The notes under the pieces: generated by a model | The model's database searches: none | Seen by the model: only the letters and a program-made list of their open reading frames with translations | What the model was told of the DNA's origin: nothing | Made by a program: the position numbers and the translations under genes | Assembly (NCBI GenBank): GCA_016839905.1 | Contig: JAEOTJ010000114.1 | Span: 1-10,109, forward strand | Origin: Promethearchaeota archaeon | GTDB taxonomy: Archaea > Asgardarchaeota > Lokiarchaeia > Sigynarchaeales > SOKP01 | Length of the DNA: 10,109 nucleotides | Direction: 5' to 3' | Part shown: positions 1 through 6,089 of the stretch, piece after piece | Layout of the letters: each line of letters begins with the position of its first letter | Numbering within the stretch: position 1 is the stretch's first letter

Positions 1-2
1 CC

Positions 3-56
3 CGTAGTCCCTACGGTATGGATGAATTTGGTTATCATTCATCTAAATATAGATAA
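3..56 (+). CDS. Possible C-terminal end of an unidentified plus-strand protein (5' truncated)
   Basis: Reading from base 3, the frame is open for 17 codons and stops at TAA 54-56. The peptide RSPYGMDEFGYHSSKYR is compositionally ordinary protein and has no low-complexity character. A GC-rich hairpin followed by a T-rich stretch begins 60 bases after the stop, as expected behind a gene end. The next gene lies on the opposite strand, so this would be a convergent junction. The frame starting at base 1 is also open (stop at 76-78), and the segment contains two small inverted repeats, so a structured RNA end cannot be excluded. I do not recognise the family. Confidence 0.3.
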   Translation, partial: RSPYGMDEFGYHSSKYR

Positions 57-115
57 GGGAATGAGTCTTAAAAAGTAAGAAAGGGTGGGGAATTATTGAT
101 TTGTGCAAAATTCAT

Positions 116-150
116 CCCCCTCCTAAATAAATAAAGGAGGGGGTTTTCTT
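116..150 (+). terminator. GC hairpin with T-rich tail at a convergent gene junction
   Basis: CCCCCTCC (116-123) and GGAGGGGG (136-143) form a perfect 8-bp stem around a 12-nt AT-only loop, followed on the plus strand by TTTTCTTT. This is by far the most GC-rich stem in an otherwise AT-rich region. It lies between the putative plus-strand gene end and the stop of the minus-strand membrane gene (179), so it could end transcription from the left. Archaea mainly terminate at oligo-T tracts without hairpins, so the stem may instead stabilise a 3' end. Confidence 0.5.
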
Positions 151-178
151 TAGCTTTAATGATAAATATTTTTTTTCT

Positions 179-2998
179 TTATTTTTTTTTACCTTTTTTT
201 ATCTCTTTTTTCTCAGCTGGAGTTGTTTTCTTGGCTGGAGTTGTTTTCTTGGTAGGGGTTGTTTTCTTGGCAGGGGTTTTTTTCTTGGTTGGAGTTATTT
301 TCTTGGCAGGGGTTGTTTTCTTGACTGGAGTTATTTTCTTGGCAGGGGTTGCTTTCTTGGCCGGAATTTTTTTCTTGGCTGGAGTTATTTTCTTGGCCGG
401 AATCTTTTTCTTGGCAGGGGTTGCTTTCTTGGCCGGAGTTTTTTTTTTGGCTGGAGTTATTTTCTTGGCAGGGGTTGCTTTCTTAGCTGGGATTGCTTTC
501 TTGGCAGGGGTTGTTTTCTTGGTAGGGGTTGCCTTCTTGGCTGGAGTTTTGTCTTTCACTTTATCCTTTACTTTTTTTGGTTTTTTTACTTTCTTTTTTT
601 CTTCCTTTCTCGGTGCTGTTTTTTCTTTTTTTACTTTCTCATTAATGATTTTTTGATAGACATTCCTTAATTTCATCTTATTAGGAATATATTCAATAAG
701 TTTGAGATATTCAGAGAAATTTGTATAAAAAATGGTCAAAATATCAAACCAAGCTTGTTGACTTTTGTTTTGTTTAGATATTTTTCTTTTTAAATTTGCT
801 ATAGTCGAGTTGGTTTTCTTTCTTTTTAAATTGTGTATAAAATTTTTTGATATGTTTACTTTAACTTTAGAATATTCGTCTGGTCTAAAATTTTTTAAAT
901 GGTTGTTCATATCTAAGTCATATAAGGGGAAATATCGGATCTTTTTATCTTCAGGGGCTTTAGGATTTTTAATTAGAATTAATTCCCTATTTTTTTTACT
1001 AATATGTTCTATAACTGGATATATATTACCCATTTTAATTGCTGAATTTAATTCTTTCCAAATTTCAGAAATGGGATAATAAATTTCAGGATATTTATCT
1101 GGATTTTCTATCCTATACATGTATTCTTTTCTTATAATTTGCATTATTTGGTTTTCTGTACCTTCTGAAACGCCTCCAGACGCAAAAATCTTCCCAGCTT
1201 TCTCTTTACTCTCCTTTTTTCTTAGCTCCTCAGTTTCTTGCTTTTTTGCATAGTCTTTACTAAGGGAAGTAACAAAAACATCTGATGCCTTGGATTTTTT
1301 CAATCCAGTACCTAATTTAATATGTGTTCTCTTTTTGGCGGTAATTTGATCAGCAAACTGTTTAGACATAAATTCTTTAGCTTTCTTTTGAGCAACTCCT
1401 TTTTTCTGGAATTTCTCGGTTACAGATATAAAATCAATATATTTTTGATTTTTTCCATTCTCATCTTTTTTAATAATTATTTGAAGGTTCATATTAGTAT
1501 CGGTTATCCTTTTAATAAGGGAATGAATAATCGCTTTCGATAACATGGTTGATTTAATTAAGTCTCGTTCTAGAATTTCCACAGGATATGACTCACCTCT
1601 CCGAATATATTCGCTTTTAATAAGTTTATACACGGAGTCCATGCTTCTATCTTCTTCTTTAACCGTCTCTTTCTGTAATCTCATAAACATTGAAGTTTCA
1701 CGGGGTTTTAAATAATAGATTAATAAAGTAAAACCAAGGAAAATAATCATCAGGATGGAAACAATATATTTATCGAACAAAAGTATATTTCCTATTAGAG
1801 TTAATTCTTGGTTTGGTATTCTGGTGGAAAGAGTAAATCGTGTTAAAGTCTGAGCAAATATACATGCTAAAAAGAATAAAATTAACCCATCTTTTTTAAA
1901 AAACGTAATATTCCATCCTATAGATCCTCCCAATTTAATTATAATTCTATATAAAAAGTACATTGAAACAAAGAATTCAAGGAAAAATAACAATGAAACT
2001 CCATAAATAATAAGAATCTCGTAAGTGCCGGGATCATTACTTGCATTAATTGTTTCTTTTAACGCTGCAACGGTTTCTGGTCTTATTAATAAAAATATTG
2101 TCATTTGAAAAAGTTGAAAGAAAAAAATAAATAATACAATTAAGGAAAAAGTTAAGTTATCAAAACTTCCTGCTCTTTTTGTTTCGGCTTTAGTTCTAGT
2201 TAAAATAAACTCGAAAATAATAAATAAAACTGTTAAAACTAAACTAAAATAAATTAAAGGCATTACAATTCTCATTTCTGTGTTATATACTATTATTGCA
2301 TTTGATGGGCTGGTTGGTCCCAAGTAATCAAGAGCTAGAGCAACTAAAATACTTCTGTATGCAAAAGATATAATTACAAGAAAACCTAAAATTAGAAGTG
2401 GTACAGCCAAGACTACTATGTATCTCCAACGTGAATATCTCCCAATAAATCTAGATTCGATTTGTGTTGAGAATTTTCTTGAATACATGTAATATCTTCC
2501 ACTCAAGAAAATCATCCATATCAATGATAATATTAAAAAGAAATTGATAAGGTTATAATCCGTTTGAATTATAAACGCAAATAATATAAAAAGCCCTACT
2601 ATTAACCCAGTATATATTAACACTTGTTTTATTAAATGAGTTTTATCATTATCAAAAATAAATAATCTTATTTTATCTGAATTCATTAACATTGACATTA
2701 TTAAATAGAACATTAAAATTGAATTTGAAAATGCAAATATTATAAGGTTAATAGTTTTATTTTCAGGTAAAATTATTGCTACAAGTAATATAAATGAGCA
2801 AAAAACGAATAAAATATATAGCCCATAAAATTTTTTTTCAAAAGAAAAACTTTTTGGAGGTTCTTTTCCTTTAACAAGGATTTCTGGACGAAAAATCGCC
2901 TTTTTAGCCTTTTCTAAAAAGGGAGTTTTCTTTTTCTTTTGTTTTCTTCCAGTTTTTTTTGATTTCTTTTTTAATCCTTGTTTTTTAATTTTAGCCAT
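179..2998 (-). CDS. Polytopic membrane protein with duplicated winged-helix-like cytosolic domains and a histone-H1-like TPAKKx tail
   Basis: This 939-aa protein starts at ATG 2998 and ends at TAA 179-181. A very basic N-terminus (residues 1-25, about half Lys) precedes roughly ten hydrophobic helices near 57-77, 83-103, 124-144, 149-167, 192-214, 243-267, 282-305, 327-350, 370-390 and 408-430. An even number puts both ends in the cytosol. Two soluble segments follow, about 452-525 and 615-695. They look like repeats of one another: I-(I/R/K)-x-EY-x-x-R near the start, and a KYIDF/IRYFP strand near the end. Both have helix-helix-strand character like winged helices. A Lys-rich linker leads to 19 hexapeptides of (T/I)P(A/T/V)KKx at 818-931. 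The tail resembles histone H1 or bacterial AlgP-type tails, a composition that binds DNA or other polyanions in known cases. It is the last gene of the minus-strand set, 126 bp after its neighbour, with its own TATA-like box. I recognise no full-length family; DNA binding is inference. Confidence 0.92.
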   Translation of the reverse strand: MAKIKKQGLKKKSKKTGRKQKKKKTPFLEKAKKAIFRPEILVKGKEPPKSFSFEKKFYGLYILFVFCSFILLVAIILPENKTINLIIFAFSNSILMFYLIMSMLMNSDKIRLFIFDNDKTHLIKQVLIYTGLIVGLFILFAFIIQTDYNLINFFLILSLIWMIFLSGRYYMYSRKFSTQIESRFIGRYSRWRYIVVLAVPLLILGFLVIISFAYRSILVALALDYLGPTSPSNAIIVYNTEMRIVMPLIYFSLVLTVLFIIFEFILTRTKAETKRAGSFDNLTFSLIVLFIFFFQLFQMTIFLLIRPETVAALKETINASNDPGTYEILIIYGVSLLFFLEFFVSMYFLYRIIIKLGGSIGWNITFFKKDGLILFFLACIFAQTLTRFTLSTRIPNQELTLIGNILLFDKYIVSILMIIFLGFTLLIYYLKPRETSMFMRLQKETVKEEDRSMDSVYKLIKSEYIRRGESYPVEILERDLIKSTMLSKAIIHSLIKRITDTNMNLQIIIKKDENGKNQKYIDFISVTEKFQKKGVAQKKAKEFMSKQFADQITAKKRTHIKLGTGLKKSKASDVFVTSLSKDYAKKQETEELRKKESKEKAGKIFASGGVSEGTENQIMQIIRKEYMYRIENPDKYPEIYYPISEIWKELNSAIKMGNIYPVIEHISKKNRELILIKNPKAPEDKKIRYFPLYDLDMNNHLKNFRPDEYSKVKVNISKNFIHNLKRKKTNSTIANLKRKISKQNKSQQAWFDILTIFYTNFSEYLKLIEYIPNKMKLRNVYQKIINEKVKKEKTAPRKEEKKKVKKPKKVKDKVKDKTPAKKATPTKKTTPAKKAIPAKKATPAKKITPAKKKTPAKKATPAKKKIPAKKITPAKKKIPAKKATPAKKITPVKKTTPAKKITPTKKKTPAKKTTPTKKTTPAKKTTPAEKKEIKKGKKK
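206..547 (-). repeat. 18-bp tandem repeat (19 units) encoding TPAKKx hexapeptides
   Basis: Nineteen in-frame 18-bp units encode (T/I)P(A/T/V)KK(A/T/K/I); the last is TPAEKK. Units vary at synonymous and non-synonymous sites but never break frame. Thr-Pro-Ala is written in linked forms, mainly ACT-CCA-GCx or ACC-CCT-GCC. A 34-bp block is identical at 325-358 and 451-484, exactly seven units apart. This pattern points to expansion by slippage or unequal exchange of multi-unit blocks. The unit length and lack of spacers make it a coding minisatellite. Confidence 0.93.
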
Positions 2999-3031
2999 AT
3001 TTAAAATTATAAAAAAAAAAAATAATTAATT

Positions 3032-3039
3032 TTTATATA
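3032..3039 (-). promoter_or_regulatory. Putative archaeal TATA box for the TPAKKx-tail membrane gene
   Basis: TATATAAA on the minus strand is centred about 37 bases before ATG 2998. With the usual archaeal spacing of about 25-27 bases to the transcription start, the leader would be only about 11 nt. In such AT-rich DNA chance matches are common. The same 8-mer occurs ahead of the 293-aa gene. Confidence 0.4.
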
Positions 3040-3101
3040 TTATAGACAAATTTACGATTTAATAAGTAATTTAACAATAAATACTTTAAAATAAGTTATA
3101 T

Positions 3102-3123
3102 AAAAAATTTTTTTTAAAAAAAA
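3102..3123 (-). terminator. Oligo-T tracts directly after the propeller gene
   Basis: Read on the minus strand, one base after the stop codon at 3125-3127 there is T8, then A8, then T6. Oligo-T runs on the non-template strand are the known archaeal intrinsic termination signal. The self-complementary A/T runs could also fold weakly. Together with the TATA-like box downstream, this suggests the last gene of the set can be transcribed separately. Confidence 0.45.
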
Positions 3124-3124
3124 T

Positions 3125-5104
3125 TTAAACGAGTTTATTCCCGCATTCTATGCAGAATGCAGAACCTTGGGGATTTAAGGTAGTACATTTTGGGCATTTA
3201 ACCAAATCCTCAATTAATTCTGTTCCTCCTTTGATAGGCTTTTTCCAATCAGAAAATGTTCCTAATACTTTAATGTATTCCACTTTAAACTCCTTGTATT
3301 TAATCTCAGATTTTAATAAAGTTTTAATTAAAGTATCTGTCTTTTTAACAACAGTTCTACTGATCATAGTAACAATTTTCTTCAAGAGCTCTTCTTGTCG
3401 GTCTGTTAAGACTATTCCTTTTAATCTTAAATATTCTAAAAAGTTAAAAAATCTATCCAGGACTATTGATTTAATGTGAAGTGACAGGTATTTTTTGAAT
3501 TTAGTTAATTCGATTTTACTTCCAAATCCTTTAAATGAATTTGTATAGTTTTCTAATCTTTGGATTATTAGTCTTCTAACTTGAGGTATAATATTTGGAA
3601 TGGATTTAACTTCATTATATTCTTCTCGTCTACTTTTTACATTTTTCCTGACTGCTATAAGGGATAAAATTGTACCAACTATAATTAATGCTGGAAATGA
3701 TACTCTAATAATAATACTATCTAAAGGATCTAAAGGATCTGTACCCATTAATACTTCCATACCATCTGGGATTAAATCTCCATCTGTATCTGGATTATTA
3801 GGATCGGTTTTCCAAATTAATATTTCATGACCATCCCCTAATCCATCTGCATCAGTATCTTCATCATCAGGATCTGTGTCGTAAAAAACAGTCTCGCCTA
3901 GATCACTTAGACCATCTTCATCTTCGTCTTTAAAATTTTCAGAAAAAATATATAAGTGGGTTGATGAACCAATTGCTAAATTATCTATACCTGGTTTATT
4001 TACAGGCATTAGATCAACAATATCTTCTCTAATGTAAATATCTGTATCCCAATAGAGATCAAAATCAGAGTCTAATACCATAACTTTTTTAATGTCTAAA
4101 GTTGTTCCAATTGCGATTAAATTAGTATTTGCTTGTTTAAAATCACCAATAGTTATTTTTCTTACCTGGTTTCCACTTGCAACGAGATCCTCGCTATTCC
4201 AAATGACATTATAATCGTTTTTATCGCTATAATTATTTCCAAGTGTATATATAAGTATTTTTCCATTAATTGTTCCAGCGATTAACTCATAATTAGCCGC
4301 TCCTGTTCGATTAAGAATTTTTAGATCTTTTGCTCTATAATCTAAAATATCGACTTTATCAGGTTTTGTGAAAATATTATTTTCCGTACCATTATATGTA
4401 GATACATATACTAAATCTTCATCCGTGCATATAAGAAGTGTAAATAACTCACTATCAGTTGGATCTATAGCCGTAATGCAATTAATGGTGTTGTTATTAT
4501 CTCCTCCTAATTTCCAAGTTATCCCTGGATTTGCGTGATTTGTTGTAAGATTTTCATAATTAGAATTACTATAATTAAATGCAAAAAATGCTGCTCTATT
4601 ATTTCCAAATATTATTTCTTTTGTTCCATCATTATCAATATCACCAGTAATAATATCTGTAATTGGCTTTAAACTCGGAAAATATTCATACTGCTTATTA
4701 TCATAATAATAATCATAGTAAGTTATATTATATAATGATGAATATTGTTCCAAACCTTGAGATGTATTTATTATGTATATATCTCCTTTTTCTCCCCCTA
4801 GAATAAGTTCGTTTTTTCCATTTCCATTAGTATCTCCTAATGCTATAGCTCCAGAGAGTTCAATTTCAAGTTCCATGTCCGAACTATCATTTATTTTAAT
4901 AAATTTTCCATTATAATCTTCATAGATTTCAAATTTATCCTTATATATTATTATCGCATCCATATAATTATCATCATCAAAATTGCTAATCTTAAATCCT
5001 TTCATTTCGGAATAAAAAGATAATGAATCTATAAGTTGTAATTTTGAATATTTAGAAATATCTTTTTTAGAAACAACCGTTTTAAAATTCATTAAAAAAA
5101 CCAT
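3125..5104 (-). CDS. Surface-exposed FG-GAP-like propeller / TSP3-repeat membrane protein with cytosolic zinc ribbon
   Basis: The frame is 659 aa from ATG 5104, but the true start is probably upstream (see 5105-5167). Seven recurring segments fit a seven-blade FG-GAP/VCBS-like propeller, near residues 42-54, 89-104, 153-167, 212-234, 265-287, 319-346 and 366-387. The clearest carry calcium-loop sequences such as GDTNGNGKNELILG and GDIDNDGTKEIIFG. Residues 393-461 hold Asp-rich thrombospondin-type-3-like repeats (DEDEDGLSD, DTDADGLGDGHE, DTDGDLIPDGME), a calcium-binding module. One transmembrane helix (464-485) follows, then about 150 residues of charged, mostly helical sequence. A zinc ribbon closes the protein (C637, C640, C651, C654; spacing 2-10-2). 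This predicts propeller and TSP3 outside and zinc ribbon inside. The gene follows the 293-aa zinc-ribbon gene in the same reading frame. The ligand is unknown; adhesion or sensing is inference. Confidence 0.92.
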   Translation of the reverse strand: MVFLMNFKTVVSKKDISKYSKLQLIDSLSFYSEMKGFKISNFDDDNYMDAIIIYKDKFEIYEDYNGKFIKINDSSDMELEIELSGAIALGDTNGNGKNELILGGEKGDIYIINTSQGLEQYSSLYNITYYDYYYDNKQYEYFPSLKPITDIITGDIDNDGTKEIIFGNNRAAFFAFNYSNSNYENLTTNHANPGITWKLGGDNNNTINCITAIDPTDSELFTLLICTDEDLVYVSTYNGTENNIFTKPDKVDILDYRAKDLKILNRTGAANYELIAGTINGKILIYTLGNNYSDKNDYNVIWNSEDLVASGNQVRKITIGDFKQANTNLIAIGTTLDIKKVMVLDSDFDLYWDTDIYIREDIVDLMPVNKPGIDNLAIGSSTHLYIFSENFKDEDEDGLSDLGETVFYDTDPDDEDTDADGLGDGHEILIWKTDPNNPDTDGDLIPDGMEVLMGTDPLDPLDSIIIRVSFPALIIVGTILSLIAVRKNVKSRREEYNEVKSIPNIIPQVRRLIIQRLENYTNSFKGFGSKIELTKFKKYLSLHIKSIVLDRFFNFLEYLRLKGIVLTDRQEELLKKIVTMISRTVVKKTDTLIKTLLKSEIKYKEFKVEYIKVLGTFSDWKKPIKGGTELIEDLVKCPKCTTLNPQGSAFCIECGNKLV

Positions 5105-5167
5105 ATAGAAAATTGAGCATAATAAAAATATAATTAAAATTCTTCTTCTTCTTATTTTAATCCCCTT
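5105..5167 (-). other. In-frame N-terminal extension with signal/anchor and Shine-Dalgarno, no standard start codon
   Basis: Between the stop of the 293-aa gene (5168-5170) and ATG 5104 there are 21 open in-frame codons: KGIKIRRRR then ILIIFLLCSIFY, continuing into MVFLM. This is a classic positively charged n-region plus hydrophobic core. ATG 5104 falls inside the core and would destroy the export signal. AAGGGGAT (5160-5167) resembles the archaeal Shine-Dalgarno core. Candidate starts are ATT 5159-5161 or ATA 5153-5155, the latter 6 nt after GGGG. There is no ATG, GTG or TTG in the stretch. A sequencing error or true non-canonical initiation could both explain it. Confidence 0.6.
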
Positions 5168-6049
5168 TTATAATTTTTTTCCACATTTATTGCAGAATTT
5201 TGCTTTTTTAAGTAAATTATTTCCACATTTAGGACACAATTTCATTGATTTTTCAGTAGAAGTCCTAATTCTTTGTTTTAATTGCGAAACATCTAAATTA
5301 CTATCTTCTGCGGTTATTAAAAGAGCTTCCTCGGGCCAAGTCATTTCTGCTTTATCATCTTCCTTTGTTATTACCTCATCGATAACTTTTTCTTCCCATT
5401 CAAGAAGGTCTTCTATTTCTACTTCCTCTATTACGATTTCAATTGGTGATAACTTATCCATTGCCATTTTTCTTCCAATTAAACCCCCTATTCCTGCTAT
5501 CAACAAACCAATCCAAAAAAATGGAGATATGAAGAATAGCATTATTTTTAGAATTGCACTTGCCAAATATGAAAATAAAACGTCATTTAGGGTAACTCCT
5601 GGTATGAATTGGAATAAAAAAATTATAATCGCGCCTACTGCTAATAAAAGAAAGACTATTTCAATGAAAAAAGTTCCATGCCAAAATACTTTCCACCCAT
5701 TATTTTTAATCTCTAAATTATAATATTGTTTAGTTCGATAATACCCAATTAACATTGCAGGGAAAAGCCACGCAAGACAGGACGGAAATGAAATAAAAGA
5801 AATAAAGAATATTGTTAATGGATAAAAAGGGTTTTCTATTGAAGTATCAGAAATGCTCGTAAAAATGCCTTTTAGAAGAAAAAAGGGGGTTTCTTCCAAA
5901 TATTCATATATGAAATTAGTTGAATAATTTGGAATTAAAAATGTTATAAAGAAAAGAAGCATTCCAATAAAAATAGCTAAAATTGCTGCTCCAAATTCCC
6001 ATCGTCTTTTATAAGCAATTCCTCCCGAAATTCGTGGTTTTAAAATCAT
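5168..6049 (-). CDS. Four-helix membrane protein with acidic linker and C-terminal zinc ribbon
   Basis: This 293-aa protein starts at ATG 6049. Hydrophobic segments lie near residues 19-40, 76-103, 123-149 and 157-192; the last is long enough to be one helix or a tight pair. A strongly acidic stretch (about 203-240, rich in Glu and Asp) follows, then a basic segment and a rubredoxin-like zinc ribbon with C272, C275, C286 and C289 (CPKCG...CNKCG, spacing 2-10-2). Four helices would place both ends in the cytosol. Small membrane proteins ending in such ribbons are common in archaea, but their roles are mostly unknown and I do not recognise this one. It lies 40 bp after the 594-aa surface gene and shares zinc-ribbon spacing with the next gene, which continues in the same frame 63 bp after its stop. 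A TATATAAA box close upstream could give a leaderless transcript. Confidence 0.9.
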   Translation of the reverse strand: MILKPRISGGIAYKRRWEFGAAILAIFIGMLLFFITFLIPNYSTNFIYEYLEETPFFLLKGIFTSISDTSIENPFYPLTIFFISFISFPSCLAWLFPAMLIGYYRTKQYYNLEIKNNGWKVFWHGTFFIEIVFLLLAVGAIIIFLFQFIPGVTLNDVLFSYLASAILKIMLFFISPFFWIGLLIAGIGGLIGRKMAMDKLSPIEIVIEEVEIEDLLEWEEKVIDEVITKEDDKAEMTWPEEALLITAEDSNLDVSQLKQRIRTSTEKSMKLCPKCGNNLLKKAKFCNKCGKKL

Positions 6050-6069
6050 ACTTTATTAAATCTCTTTTT

Positions 6070-6077
6070 TTTATATA
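6070..6077 (-). promoter_or_regulatory. Putative archaeal TATA box for the 293-aa membrane gene
   Basis: TATATAAA on the minus strand is centred about 25 bases before ATG 6049, inside the 40-bp gap to the preceding gene. With normal archaeal spacing, transcription would begin at or next to the ATG, giving a leaderless message. This fits the lack of a convincing Shine-Dalgarno sequence there. Chance occurrence is possible given the base composition. Confidence 0.4.
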
Positions 6078-6089
6078 TTATAATTTTCA

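Noticed and set aside
206..547. Tandem repeats considered as a CRISPR array
   Set aside because: Units are 18 bp with no spacers, remain in frame and vary like codons.
206..547. Histone H1 acquired from a eukaryote
   Set aside because: Only the low-complexity tail is similar, with no globular H1 domain of the usual position. Lys/Pro/Ala tails arise repeatedly by repeat expansion.
159..656. Plus-strand 165-aa frame with FLAGVV repeats resembling a hydrophobic membrane protein
   Set aside because: It is the antisense reading of the TPAKKx repeats. The opposite strand continues as an open 939-aa protein with real domains, and the hydrophobic repeat follows mechanically from complementing Lys/Pro/Ala codons.
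765..1543. Other plus-strand frames (for example 765-1079 and 1322-1543)
   Set aside because: They are antisense to the membrane gene and consist of Phe/Leu/Ile-rich sequence expected from complementing Lys/Glu/Asn codons.
5190..5723. Plus-strand 177-aa frame opposite the 293-aa zinc-ribbon gene
   Set aside because: It lies wholly antisense to a gene with clear helices and Cys motifs, and its own translation shows no coherent domain.
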